A DNA stretch of 64,000 nt from Alphaproteobacteria bacterium. GTDB lineage: Bacteria > Pseudomonadota > Alphaproteobacteria > GCA-016699305. The stretch spans positions 124,001-188,000 of the forward strand of contig CP064970.1 of NCBI GenBank assembly GCA_016699305.1. The letters run 5' to 3'. Shown one piece after another: positions 8,643 through 18,700 of the stretch; position 1 is the stretch's first letter, and every line of letters starts with the position of its first letter. The notes under the pieces are model-generated. The model was not told where the DNA came from, did no database searches, and was given only the letters and a program-made list of their open reading frames with translations. Both the position numbers and the translations under genes were made by a program.

Positions 8643-9289
8643 GGCTTTTGGCCGCATTGCAAGGTGATCTCAAAAAGATCATGGCGGATGAGGTCAGAGC
8701 AGCGGAAGGCGCCGTCACTTCCGGCGTCCGACAAGCGACCGATGGCTTGAAGCTTGAATTGCGTGGGCAAGTGACCGGTGCTGGCCTTGGCCAGAAACTG
8801 GCCAACACATGGCGCGGACAGGTTTATCCCAAAGGAGGCTTGAGCCTAAACGCCGCCGGATATGTGTTCAGCAAGGTGCCACAAATCGTCGGTGCTTTCG
8901 GTCAAGGCGTCGTGATCCGCTCAAGCAAAGGCTTTTACCTCGCCATCCCGATGCCTGCCGCAGGAAAATCTGCTATGGGCAAAAGGATCACGCCCGGACG
9001 ATGGGAGCAAGCCAACGGCAAGCGCCTGCGCTTCGTCTTTCGTCGAAACGGGCCGTCTTTGCTGGTGGCAGACGACATGCGCGCGCGAACTGGAAAACGC
9101 GGTGGGTTCTCAGCGGCAAGCGCCTCGGCGCTGCGAACGGGTCGCGGCCTCACCACGGTGCCGATCTTTATTCTCGTGCCGCAAGTCAGTCTTAAAAAAC
9201 GGTTCGATATCGACAGCGTTGGCCAAAAGTGGATCGGCCAACTGCCGCGTCTGGTCATTCAGAATTGGAAAGAGGTTTCAGACAAATGA
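8639..9289 (+). CDS. Phage tail-region protein, DUF6441-like
   Basis: A 216-residue basic protein in the connector/minor tail block. The layout (GAGLGQKLANTWRGQVYP, later KGFYLAIPMP and a C-terminal VPIFILVPQVSLKKRFDID) recalls the DUF6441 family of phage proteins found beside tail-completion genes. I recall this family from context and cannot verify it. It overlaps the upstream gene by 4 nt (ATGA at 8639-8642) and the downstream gene by 4 nt. It is likely a tail completion or connector component. Confidence 0.6.
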   Translation: MRLLAALQGDLKKIMADEVRAAEGAVTSGVRQATDGLKLELRGQVTGAGLGQKLANTWRGQVYPKGGLSLNAAGYVFSKVPQIVGAFGQGVVIRSSKGFYLAIPMPAAGKSAMGKRITPGRWEQANGKRLRFVFRRNGPSLLVADDMRARTGKRGGFSAASASALRTGRGLTTVPIFILVPQVSLKKRFDIDSVGQKWIGQLPRLVIQNWKEVSDK

Positions 9290-9714
9290 CGACACGCGAA
9301 ACCGTCCTGCAAGCTTTGTTTGAACAGCTGCAAACCATCGTCGGCCCCAAGGTTCTGCGGAACGATGTTTTGCCGGAGAAGGTTCCTGCTGGCGGGCTTC
9401 TTATCCTGCGCGATGGCGATCCCGGTGAACCGGAAACGTTGCTTTCGCCGCTTTCCTACTATTGGGAACACCACGCCTCGCTGGAGGTTCTTGTCCAAGC
9501 GGGTGAAGCGACACAGCGCGATCAAATCATGGACGCGCTGTTTCAAAACATTGCCGACGCAGTTGCTGCCGATCCGACGCTCGGCGGTCTGTGCGACCGA
9601 GCAACGCCGCTTGCAGCCGACACAAGTTCCGTTGTCGTCGAAGGCGCGGGGAACGTCAAAGCGGCCATCGTGCCGATTGAGTTGATTTACACGACCACCA
9701 GCCAACTCGGCTGA
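9286..9714 (+). CDS. Minor tail / tail-terminator-like protein
   Basis: A 142-residue protein beginning MTTRETVLQALFEQLQ. An upstream in-frame extension to 9229 exists, but ATG 9286 overlaps the previous stop as ATGA and has AGAGGT upstream, so it is preferred. Position just before the tail tube gene and the alpha/beta pattern (an N-terminal helix, the EVLVQAGEATQRDQIMDALF region, and a C-terminal beta strand AAIVPIELIYTT) match lambda gpU-type tail terminators. These cap the tube and join it to the head. Assignment is by position and pattern only. Confidence 0.6.
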   Translation: MTTRETVLQALFEQLQTIVGPKVLRNDVLPEKVPAGGLLILRDGDPGEPETLLSPLSYYWEHHASLEVLVQAGEATQRDQIMDALFQNIADAVAADPTLGGLCDRATPLAADTSSVVVEGAGNVKAAIVPIELIYTTTSQLG

Positions 9715-9740
9715 GGTTTCTTTAACATTGGAGGGTTATC

Positions 9741-10679
9741 ATGGCACGTGCCTATGGCGCGAACGCGCATCTATTGGGTGATTTCGAGAGCGTTTATGGA
9801 ACGCCGCCCGTTGGGAACTTTATCAAGTTTCCGTTTGTGTCCTCAAACCTCGGTTCGGAACAAGGTCTTATTGCCTCGGATCTTTTGGGCACAGGTCGTG
9901 ATCCGGCGCAACCGATCCGTGATGTGATCAAGGTCGAGGGCGATGTAGTCGTTCCCGTCGATCTGCGAAACTTTGGCCATTGGCTGAAGGCTCTTTTAGG
10001 CGCGCCCAACACCACGGGCGTGGGGCCGTATGTTCATTCGTTCGTGTCCGGTGCGACAAGCCTGCCCAGCCTCTCGTTGGAAGTCGGCATGCCGGAGGCT
10101 TCGGCTTTCTTCATCAACATGGGCGTGCGCGTCAATTCGATGCAGCTTTCCTTTGCCCGCTCTGGCGGTGCAAGCGCGACGTTGAATTGTATCGCCCAAG
10201 GTGAAAGCCGCGCAACGGTAAGCGCTGATAGCACGCCGACCGAAGCTGTCATCACGCGCTTCAACCAGTTTCAAGGCTCGGTCAAAAAAGACGGCGCGCA
10301 ACTTGGCAACGTCACGGGGGCGCAGCTGACTTACAGCAACAATCTGGAGCGCATCGAGACGATCCGACCTGACGGCAAGATCGACGGCGCCGATCCTACC
10401 ATTGCCGCGCTAACGGGTTCGATCGACGTGCGCTTTGCGGATACCACGCTCATCGACGCCGCGACGAACAACACGCCTGTAGAGCTATCGTTCGGATACG
10501 TCATCGACGCAAGCCGTTCGATCCTGTTCACGGCGCACCAAGTCTATCTTCCCAAACCCAAACTCGCCATCAGCGGCCCCGCCGGTGTGCAAGCCAGCTT
10601 CAACTGGCAAGCCGCAAAACCTGATAGCGGCCAGATGCTGACCGTAACCCTTACCAACGATGTGGAGGACTACACATGA
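9741..10679 (+). CDS. Tail tube protein
   Basis: A 312-residue protein starting MARAYGANAHLLGDFESVYGT (partly quoted), typical of phage tail tube proteins of siphoviruses. The core is beta-rich with Gly/Ser/Thr loops, and the C-terminus (about 200-312) could be an extra Ig-like or tube-decorating domain (PKPKLAISGPAGVQASFNW). GGAGGG precedes ATG 9741, fitting high expression. It is followed with a 4-nt overlap by the tail chaperone gene, the expected order tube-chaperone-tape measure. Confidence 0.85.
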   Translation: MARAYGANAHLLGDFESVYGTPPVGNFIKFPFVSSNLGSEQGLIASDLLGTGRDPAQPIRDVIKVEGDVVVPVDLRNFGHWLKALLGAPNTTGVGPYVHSFVSGATSLPSLSLEVGMPEASAFFINMGVRVNSMQLSFARSGGASATLNCIAQGESRATVSADSTPTEAVITRFNQFQGSVKKDGAQLGNVTGAQLTYSNNLERIETIRPDGKIDGADPTIAALTGSIDVRFADTTLIDAATNNTPVELSFGYVIDASRSILFTAHQVYLPKPKLAISGPAGVQASFNWQAAKPDSGQMLTVTLTNDVEDYT

Positions 10680-11023
10680 TCCGTCTTGATCTGAAACGAG
10701 AACCTTATTGGCTTGACCTTGGCAACGGGGTGCGCGTCAACGTGCGTCCTGCTACCACGGCGCTTGTTATGGCCGCGCGCGTGACCGCGCTTAAAGCTGC
10801 CGATGAAGTAACGGACGCAGGAACGCGCAGCGCAACGCTCATCAAAAAGCTGGCCGAGCTTTCTATCCTTGAATGGGAAGGCGTCGGTGATAGCGAAGAC
10901 AAACCCGCCGAGGTCTCGCCGGAAGCTGTTTCAGCACTGATGGATCTTTGGCCTCTCGCGGATGCCTTCGAGCGTTTGTATCTCGCGCCGACGCTTATTT
11001 TGGATCAGGAAAAAAACGGTTAG
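10676..11023 (+). CDS. Tail assembly chaperone, short form (gpG-like)
   Basis: A 115-residue protein between the tail tube and tape-measure genes, the position of lambda gpG. It starts at ATG 10676, overlapping the tube stop as ATGA. Its last codons form the slippery sequence GAA AAA AAC GGT TAG, which allows -1 frameshifting into the next frame. Known G/GT chaperones bind the tape measure and recruit tube subunits, and a fixed ratio of short to long form is required. No unusual residues were seen. Confidence 0.85.
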   Translation: MIRLDLKREPYWLDLGNGVRVNVRPATTALVMAARVTALKAADEVTDAGTRSATLIKKLAELSILEWEGVGDSEDKPAEVSPEAVSALMDLWPLADAFERLYLAPTLILDQEKNG

Positions 11024-11376
11024 AGGCTCGCTGCAAATGGCACTTCGGCGGCGGGCCTGAATATTGTGGTTCTTGTGCGGACGCAGGTCTTTCTTGTAGC
11101 AAGGGCAAGCCGAACGCCAACGGCGAGCTATGCCCCTACTGCGCTAACGAGCCTCAAACGATGGAAGGCTGGGAAGCGTGGGATATCGCCCTGCGCTGCG
11201 CAGGTCAGCTTCGCATGGCGCAATTTGTCGTGATCGGGATCGACATGAACGCCGCGCTGAAGATTGCAGAAGCCTTGAATATTGATCCCACCAGCACCGC
11301 CGAACTCTTGCCTTCCTGCGAGTCCGGCATGGTTTCCGCAATCAACACAAAGATTAATGAGGGCTTAAAGTCGTGA
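10676..11376 (+). CDS. Tail assembly chaperone, -1 frameshift product (GT-like)
   Basis: Slippage at 11011-11017 moves ribosomes into a frame open to TGA 11374-11376, giving a product of about 233 residues (114 from the first frame plus 119). The T-like part has a Cys-rich segment (C-x-W-H, later EYCGSC, LSCSKG, LCPYC) that could bind zinc, followed by a helical tail. No convincing independent ribosome site was seen for the downstream frame, which supports frameshift expression. Only the nucleotide pattern is observed; the product is inferred from lambda-type tail biology. Confidence 0.82.
11011..11017 (+). promoter_or_regulatory. Programmed -1 frameshift site A AAA AAC
   Basis: The heptamer is in the correct register (zero-frame codons AAA AAC, preceded by the last A of GAA), four nucleotides before the zero-frame TAG at 11021. 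It is the canonical X XXY YYZ form and lies between the tail tube and tape-measure genes, where this device is widely conserved. Confidence 0.88.
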
Positions 11377-13898
11377 CCGAACGTAATCTCGCCATACGCC
11401 TTTCCGTCATGGAAGGCGGCAAGGTCAAGGCCGAGCTAAGGGAGATCGGGGAGTCCGGCGAGAAGTCGCTCAAGAAGATCGAGCTTGCCGGACAGCCCGC
11501 ATCAAAAAGCCTTCTTGCCTTAAATGCCGCCGCGAATGACGTGCGCGGCTCTGCCATTGGCCTCACCAGCCAGATCGGGCCGCTTGGCTCGGCCATGGCG
11601 GCGTTGGGGCCAGCGGGGATCGCTGCTGGCGCAGGCTTGGGTGCGATGGTCATCATGCTCAAGAAGAGCTTCGATGAAGCTGCTTTGGCTGAACAGGCAC
11701 AAAACCGTTTGCAGGGCGTGCTTCGCGCCACAGGCTACGCGTCCGGCCTGACAGGCAAAGACCTAGCCGAAATGGCCGAGGAGATGGAGCATTCGACGCT
11801 GACCAGTGCCGAGTCCGTCAAGAACGCGTCGGCTATCTTAGCGACCTTCCGCTCCGTCTCTGGCGACACCTTCAAGCAGGCCATCCACCTCGCGCAGGAT
11901 ATGTCCGCCGTGTTCGGGCAGGATCTGACGTCCTCCGCGACGCAACTTGGCAAGGCGCTCGAAGATCCCGTTGAAGGGCTGACCGCCTTGAAGCGTGTTG
12001 GCGTTTCGTTTTCGGATTCGCAGCGCGACGTGATCAAGAGCCTCGTCGAAACAGGCGATAAGGCGCAAGCCCAAAAGCTGATCCTCGCGGCGTTAGAACA
12101 GCAGGTCGGCGGCGCCGCTGCAGCTGAAACGCAGGGTCTGACGGGAGCCGCGCATCGCATGGCGGTGGCTTGGAGCGACATGCTCAAGGCCATCGGCCAG
12201 ACCGAAACCGTTTCTGGTGTCGCAGGCGCGGCTTTGCGCCAGCTTGCGACGACCTTCGAAGTCACGACCGAATGGTTCAAAAAAGACCCAATCGCTCTCC
12301 AGCTGCGCGATGCGAAGAACGAACTGGCAGAAGTTCAAAAGCAACTGGATTGGCTTCAAAATCTTCCACCCCTCGTTCAGCCGCTTTATAAAGGCAACAC
12401 GGAGTTTCGGCAGAAAAAAGCCGCCGAACTGCGGGCGGAAATCGAAAAGCTGACCAAAGCCGAAGAAACCGAAGCGGCGGAACGCGCCAAGGCAGATGCC
12501 GGACGCCTTTCCGCCGAAAAGGAAGGTCGCGCCGATCTGTTGATTCAGCAGCGCAAGGGTATCGACGAAGCTCTGGCCAAGCTGGTCGACAATCCTGCAG
12601 AAAAGATAGCCAAGATCAACGACGAACTTGGAAAAACCAAACAGCGTTTGGAAGGTCTGCGAGAAAAAGACAGCAGCACCGATACAGGTATCAATGCGGC
12701 GATCAAGCAAGCGGAAGAACTGGCCCACCGTCAAATCGAAGTCATTCAAAAACCTATTGCCGAAGCGGCGCAGAAAGAAGCCGAGGCCAATCAAAAAGTC
12801 ATCGACGATCTGAAACAGAAACTCCTTGGTCTTAGCAACGAACGGCAGGCATTTATCGATCAGGCCGTCAGCCGCCTTTCCAGCAAAGCAGGCGATGCCG
12901 AGAAAAACCAGACACGCAATCTAGCCGCGCAATTGTTCGATCAGAAGTCTTTTGCCGAGGCGCAGAAGATCATCGACGATCTCGGCAAACAAATGGACAG
13001 GCTTGGCGACAAGCGCAAGGCGTTCATATCCGATGCCGTGGCAAAGCTGCCCGAAACGACATCGCAGGAACAAGTCGAACGCGCCAAGCAAATGGCGGCT
13101 GCGCTTTACGATCAGACCCAAGCACAGGAAAAACTCGACAAGCTCAAAGAAGAAGGCAAACAAATCACAGAAGGCGTGCGAACCGCCGAAGAAGCCTACA
13201 CGGATCAAATCGCACGCCTGACTGAGATGCTAAATGCGGGCGCGATCAGCCAAGACATTTTCAATAAATCAAAAGACAAAGCCTATGACGAGCAACTAAC
13301 TGGACGCACGGATGCGCAGGCCGGAGCAATCCGTGCCTTCCGCGCCTATCAAAAAGAAGGTGAAAACGCGGCGGGCGCGGTCGAGAAAGCCTTTTCGTCA
13401 GCCTTAAAGGCGACCGAGGACGCCATTGTAACCATGGTCACGTCCGGCGAGATCAGTCTCAACAGCCTTGATGACCTCGCCAACAGCATCGTCGCCGACA
13501 TCACGCGCATGGTAGTGCAGCAATCGATCACAGGGCCGCTTGCCAAATGGATGGGCAGCAGCATGGAAAGCGGCGGCTTTATGTCCGATATCTTTGGCTC
13601 GATTTTCCATGAAGGCGGCATGGCTGGAGAAACGGCGCCATCGCGGCAGGTTCCTGCCTTCGTTTTTGCCGGAGCGCCGCGCTATCACTCCGGCGGCATC
13701 GCTGGGCTGCGTCCCGACGAAGTTCCCGCTATTCTCCAGCGCGGGGAAACAGTTATCCCGAAGAATGGCCGGACATCCAGCCCGATCAACCTTGTGATGA
13801 ACATCTCAACGCCGGATGCCAACAGCTTTCGCGCAAGTCAGGCACAGGTCTCGGCAGAAGCCGCGCGGGGAATTAGTAGAGCAAGACGGAATCTGTAA
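11373..13898 (+). CDS. Tail tape-measure protein
   Basis: An 841-residue protein starting GTG 11373, overlapping the chaperone stop (GTGA). The N-terminal part holds hydrophobic Ala/Gly-rich segments, followed by long charged heptad-like helices (about residues 300-640). The C-terminus ends in a typical lambda-type tape-measure signature, SGGIAGLRPDEVPAILQRGE. The protein sets tail length and helps DNA entry; at roughly 1.5 angstrom per residue the tail would be about 120-130 nm if the usual rule holds. No peptidoglycan hydrolase motif was seen inside it. Confidence 0.92.
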   Translation: MTERNLAIRLSVMEGGKVKAELREIGESGEKSLKKIELAGQPASKSLLALNAAANDVRGSAIGLTSQIGPLGSAMAALGPAGIAAGAGLGAMVIMLKKSFDEAALAEQAQNRLQGVLRATGYASGLTGKDLAEMAEEMEHSTLTSAESVKNASAILATFRSVSGDTFKQAIHLAQDMSAVFGQDLTSSATQLGKALEDPVEGLTALKRVGVSFSDSQRDVIKSLVETGDKAQAQKLILAALEQQVGGAAAAETQGLTGAAHRMAVAWSDMLKAIGQTETVSGVAGAALRQLATTFEVTTEWFKKDPIALQLRDAKNELAEVQKQLDWLQNLPPLVQPLYKGNTEFRQKKAAELRAEIEKLTKAEETEAAERAKADAGRLSAEKEGRADLLIQQRKGIDEALAKLVDNPAEKIAKINDELGKTKQRLEGLREKDSSTDTGINAAIKQAEELAHRQIEVIQKPIAEAAQKEAEANQKVIDDLKQKLLGLSNERQAFIDQAVSRLSSKAGDAEKNQTRNLAAQLFDQKSFAEAQKIIDDLGKQMDRLGDKRKAFISDAVAKLPETTSQEQVERAKQMAAALYDQTQAQEKLDKLKEEGKQITEGVRTAEEAYTDQIARLTEMLNAGAISQDIFNKSKDKAYDEQLTGRTDAQAGAIRAFRAYQKEGENAAGAVEKAFSSALKATEDAIVTMVTSGEISLNSLDDLANSIVADITRMVVQQSITGPLAKWMGSSMESGGFMSDIFGSIFHEGGMAGETAPSRQVPAFVFAGAPRYHSGGIAGLRPDEVPAILQRGETVIPKNGRTSSPINLVMNISTPDANSFRASQAQVSAEAARGISRARRNL

Positions 13899-13900
13899 CC

Positions 13901-14500
13901 ATGACCTTCCACGAAATTCGCTTTCCTGACGACATCGCCTATGGGGCGACGGGCGGGCCGGAGTATCTGACGACCGTTGTTTCAATGGCTTCGGGGTATG
14001 AGCAACGTAATGCCAACTGGTCGGCGGCGCGGGGTAAATGGAACGTGGCCTCTGGGTTGAAACACCAAGCCCAGCTTAATACCTTGATCGCGTTCTTTCG
14101 GGCGCGGAAAGGCCGCGCCTATGGGTTTCGGTTCAAAGATTGGACGGACTACCGCGCCACGAGCCAAGCCATTGGCGCAGGCGATGGGACGACGAAGGCT
14201 TTTCAGCTTGTCAAAAGCTATGTATCCGGCGCTGGCAGCGAGACACGCACGATAACAAAACCTGTGCAAGGCACCATCGCGCCTTATCTCGCGGGCATCA
14301 AACAGACATCGGGCTGGTCGGTGAACACGACAACCGGCGTCCTGACCTTTTTAACGGCGCCTGCACAGGGCATCGCCGTCACCGCAGATTTCGAATTCGA
14401 CGTTCCTGTGCGTTTTGACACCGACAGCATGGCCGTGACCATCGAGCAGATCGATTTGCACCAATGGTCTGACATCCCCATCATAGAGATCCGCGTTTAA
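13901..14500 (+). CDS. Distal tail protein, DUF2460 family (GTA gp12-like)
   Basis: A 199-residue protein starting MTFHEIRFPDDIAYGATGGP, the recognisable start of the DUF2460/TIGR02217 family. In the Rhodobacter gene transfer agent the homologue (g12) is the distal tail protein that ends the tube and anchors the baseplate. Here it begins the four-gene tail-tip block DUF2460, DUF2163, NlpC/P60 and large tip protein in the same order as a GTA cluster, although the head genes are lambda-like. Confidence 0.9.
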   Translation: MTFHEIRFPDDIAYGATGGPEYLTTVVSMASGYEQRNANWSAARGKWNVASGLKHQAQLNTLIAFFRARKGRAYGFRFKDWTDYRATSQAIGAGDGTTKAFQLVKSYVSGAGSETRTITKPVQGTIAPYLAGIKQTSGWSVNTTTGVLTFLTAPAQGIAVTADFEFDVPVRFDTDSMAVTIEQIDLHQWSDIPIIEIRV

Positions 14501-14503
14501 CCC

Positions 14504-15346
14504 ATGAAAACAGCCACCACCCAACTTGCCGCGCATGTCGCGGGCGAGACGACCACGCTTGCGACCTGCTGGAAGGTCACGCGCAAGGATGGCGTTGTCT
14601 TTGGCTTTACGGACTTTGACCGAGATTTGACGATCGATAATGTGGTTTATGCGGCGCGAACGGGATACACGCGCTCGGCCATCCATGCGATCTCGGATTT
14701 GTCCGTCGACAATCTCGATATCGAAAGCGCGCTGGATAGCGAGGCTTTGGCTGCACCTGATTTGCGTGCGGGCATTTGGGACAATGCCGAAGTGCTGATC
14801 TTTCTGGTCAATTGGGCGGCGCTCTCACAGGGCAAGATTATCTTGAAGCGCGGGACTATCGGCCAAGTGGAACTGAAGGACACGATATTCAAAGCCGAAC
14901 TGCGCGGCCTGACGCAGGCGCTGTCACAACAAATCGGGGAACTCTACACGCCGGACTGTCGTGCTGACCTTGGCGACACGCGCTGCAAGATCGATTTAGC
15001 GGCTCTGACAATTTCCAGCACAGTTACGGTAGCAGAAGATCGTTACGGTTTTACGGATACCGCCAGAACCGAGGCGGACGACTACTGGACGGGCGGGCTT
15101 GTGACATGGACAAGCGGCGCAAACACAGGTCGCAAGATGGAAGTCCGAAGCTTTGCGGCTGGCGTGTTTGATTTGTTCCTGCCCATGCCGTCCGAAATCG
15201 CGGTTGGCGATGGCTATGCCGTCCAGCCGGGATGCGACAAGTCGTTTTCGACTTGCTGTGGGCGTTACAACAATGCCGTGAACTTTCGCGGCGAACCCCA
15301 TGTCCCCGGTACGGACGCCGTTTTGAGTTATCCCGATGGAAAATAA
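14504..15346 (+). CDS. Tail hub protein, DUF2163 / phage_BR0599 (GTA gp13-like)
   Basis: A 280-residue protein matching the DUF2163 N-terminal and phage_BR0599 C-terminal arrangement. Cysteines at C152 (YTPDCR), C161 (DTRCK), C244 (QPGCDK) and C251/C252 (STCCGR) match the conserved set reported to hold an iron-sulfur cluster in the GTA hub protein. It would form the baseplate hub between the distal tail ring and the tip. It overlaps the NlpC/P60 start by 11 nt. Confidence 0.9.
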   Translation: MKTATTQLAAHVAGETTTLATCWKVTRKDGVVFGFTDFDRDLTIDNVVYAARTGYTRSAIHAISDLSVDNLDIESALDSEALAAPDLRAGIWDNAEVLIFLVNWAALSQGKIILKRGTIGQVELKDTIFKAELRGLTQALSQQIGELYTPDCRADLGDTRCKIDLAALTISSTVTVAEDRYGFTDTARTEADDYWTGGLVTWTSGANTGRKMEVRSFAAGVFDLFLPMPSEIAVGDGYAVQPGCDKSFSTCCGRYNNAVNFRGEPHVPGTDAVLSYPDGK

Positions 15347-15788
15347 GATCACACGATCCGATGCCGTTGCCGAAGCACGCGCATGGCTTGGCACGCCGTT
15401 TCATCATCAGGCCTCTGTCAAAGGCGTAGGCTGCGATTGTATCGGCCTGATTAAGGGCGTCGGCGTTGCGTTAGGGTTGGTGGATTACGATCCTGCCTCG
15501 CCGGAGGCGCAGGCCTTCGCCAATTACTCCATGCTGCCCAACAGTCGCCGTATGCGCGAGGGTCTGACGACTTGGCTTGTTTCCATCCCCGTTTCAGAGG
15601 CCACGCTGGCTGACATTTTGTTCATGGCATGGGGACGTGAACCGCAGCATGTTGCGCTGATCACCGACAAAGGCATCATCCACAGCTATTCCGGTGTCGG
15701 CAAAGTGGTCGAACACGCGCTTGACGAAGATTGGAAACACCGAATCGTTGCCGCTTATCGCTATCCGTATTTTATCGAGAATCCGTAA
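15336..15788 (+). CDS. NlpC/P60 family peptidase (GTA gp14-like)
   Basis: A 150-residue cell-wall peptidase. The catalytic Cys is in GVGCDCIGLIKG (C35 by family pattern), with H105 in EPQHVALIT and H116 in IIHSY as candidates for the His and polar residue. These enzymes cleave murein peptides and, on the tail, help the tip cross the cell wall. ATG 15336 overlaps the previous gene by 11 nt, and its TAA shares a base with the tip-protein ATG (15788). Confidence 0.9.
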   Translation: MENKITRSDAVAEARAWLGTPFHHQASVKGVGCDCIGLIKGVGVALGLVDYDPASPEAQAFANYSMLPNSRRMREGLTTWLVSIPVSEATLADILFMAWGREPQHVALITDKGIIHSYSGVGKVVEHALDEDWKHRIVAAYRYPYFIENP

Positions 15789-18700
15789 TGGCTGTTCTTG
15801 CTCTTGGCCTCGTTGGCGCCGGTCTAACCTCCGCCATAGGGATTGGCGCGTCCATCGGTTGGATGGGCGGCGTGGTTCTGGGCAACCTGCTGTTCGGCGG
15901 CAACAAAGGATCGAACACCGAAGGATCGCGTATCAGCGATTTATCCGTTCAGACTTCCACCTATGGCGGCACGATCCAGCTTGTCTATGGCACGATGCGC
16001 GTATCGGGCAATGTGATCTGGTCGACGCCGCTTAAAGAAACCCGCCATGTCTCGCGCCAAAGCGGCGGCAAGGGCGGCGGTGGAGGAAGTTCGACCCAAA
16101 CGACCTATACCTATTCGGTATCGTTCGCCATTGGCTTGTGCGCGGGGCCAGCGGCAACCGTCCGGCGCGTATGGGCGGACACAAAGCTCATTTACGATGC
16201 GACGGCCAGCAACACACAGGCCACGGAAAAATATCCGGGCGTGATCCGCATCCATACGGGCGGCGAAGACCAACAACCGGACAGCACGATGGAGATGCAT
16301 CTCGGCTCCGGCAACGTGCCGGGCTATCGAGGGCTTTGCTATCTGACCTTCACAGATCTGCAGCTGGCCGATTTTGCCAACCGCATTCCCAATATAAGCG
16401 CCGAAGTTGTCGCATCTGGTGCGATGGATTGCGATGCCGTGATACTACCGAAGATCCCCAGCATGTTCCGCGATGGCGGCATCATCGATCCCGCGCGTGG
16501 AACGCTTATCGGCCTAAATGCCTCACGCATCTATAAATATGATCTCGTCAATAACAGCCTGCTGCTCAATGCGCCGCTTGGCGACGATGTTTATGGTGAT
16601 CTTCAGGGATATGATAGCGAAGGCTATTTTTATCATGCGACAGACGCTTATGGCGTGGGCATGCATCTGGCGAAGCGGCATCCAGACACACTGGCTGTTG
16701 TAGCTAAAACCAAAAAGCGCATCGATTTTAGCGTGAGCGGCAAAGTCATGGGCGATAAGATTTTCGTCCATCGTTTTCGCAAGGTTTATGATCTCGATTT
16801 CAACATCATTGCCGATCTGTTGGATTACTTCCCCCTGTTGAGCGGCCACGAAGCGCCGATGTGCGCCGATCCGGATGGCCGTTATTGGCAGGCGGCAAGC
16901 GACAAAATTCGCCGCGTCAGCCTCGATATGTTCAATAACGGCGAACTAGCCGAATGGGACATCTCGGCATGGACGGAGGGACAGACACCGGACGCCTTGT
17001 TCTGGGACGACACGACAGGCCACCTATTTTTCAAGATTAACATTTTGAAAAGAATCGTGAAATGGCATCCCGACAACGGTTTCGCGGGCCACGTGGATAA
17101 CGTTGCGCTCTCGGCTGGCTGGACGCTTCAATCCGATTGTGCCTTTCCGCAGAAGGGTCGCCTCTGGTCGGCGGGAGACTTGAAAGCCACGCTGGTCGAT
17201 CTGGTGAGCATGCGGATCGAGAAGACCATCGACCTGATGCCGTTCTTGCCGACCTATGCGACGCATTTCAGCGGCTGCTATGAAAAGTTCACGCACAGCG
17301 TGATCATCATGACCAACGATGGCGAGGTCAAATATCCCCTCGAACGCTATGGCTCGGATCAGGTGCCTTTGTCGTCCATCCTCACGGATCTGTGCGAGAA
17401 GGCAGGACTTGCCCAGACGGACATTCTGACGAACGAAGTCAGCCAATCTGTTCGGGGCTACGTCATGAGCCGTCGAGCCTCGGCAAGGAACGCTATCGAG
17501 CCGCTTCTGGGCGCGTTCTTCGTGGACGCGGTAGAAACGGACGGTGTTTTGCGCTTTATCCCGCGTGGACAGGATGCGGCGGCGACCATTCCTTATAACG
17601 ATCTAGGCGCCGTCGAAGGCTCCTCGAATGACGAGCCGCTGCGCGTGACAGAAACGCGCACGCAGGAACTCGAATTGCCGCAGCGCATGGATTTGACGCA
17701 CTATGATCCAGCCCGCGACTATCAGACCAACACGCAAAACGCAGCCCGCAACAGCAACGCCGTCACGACTAAAGACCAGCAGACTGTCGAGCTATCGATC
17801 GTTCTGTCAGCGGATGAAGCCGCCCAGATCGCGGATAAGACACTGACCAGCGCATGGGTAGGACGTAACGCCTTTACGCTTAACTTGCCGCCCAAATGGC
17901 TGCGGCTCGACCCCACGGACGTCATTAAAGTGGCGTTGCCGGATGCGACGCTGGCGCTACGCCTGACGCAGGTAGATTTTGGCGGCAACAATATCGTAGC
18001 CTGCAAGGCGGTGGCGGAAGACGAGATCGCCTATACGTCCTCGGCCTCTGGCACAGGCGCGGCTCTGTCGGCAACGATCATTCCCATCGCTACGCCCATT
18101 TCGGCTTTTATGCTGGATCTGCCCATGCTGCGTGCGGAAGATGATGGGCTTGGTCTGTATTACGCTTTCGGCCTGAGAGATGGCGGCAGCGCAAGCCTTT
18201 ACCGTTCACAAGACGCTTTGGCGTGGAGCATCATCGCGACAGGATCAGCGGCTCCGGCCTTTGGCTGGGCTGCAAGCGTTCTGGCCGCTCCACTCAGTCC
18301 ATGGTCATGGGACGAGACAAACAAAATCCAGATCGCTTTGAGCCACGGAACCCTCGACAGCAAAACGCCGCTCGAAATCTTGAATTGGAACAATGTCGCT
18401 GTCCTTGGCGATGAGGTCATTCAATGGCGCGATGCAACGCTTCTGGCCGAGAACCTTTATGAATTGTCCGGTCTTCTGCGCGGGCGGCGCGGCACCGAAT
18501 GGGCCACGGCTTCGCATGCGATCGGTGAGCGGTTTGTAGTTCTTGCAACGGATGGCTTTTACCGCACCGCCATGGCCTCGACCGAGATCGGGCAGACTTC
18601 CTATTACAAGGCCATCATTTCTGGCGGAGACTGGGACGATGCGGCTCAGACGAGCCTGAAATACAACGCCGCAAGTCTGCGCTGCTTCTCACCCGTTCAT

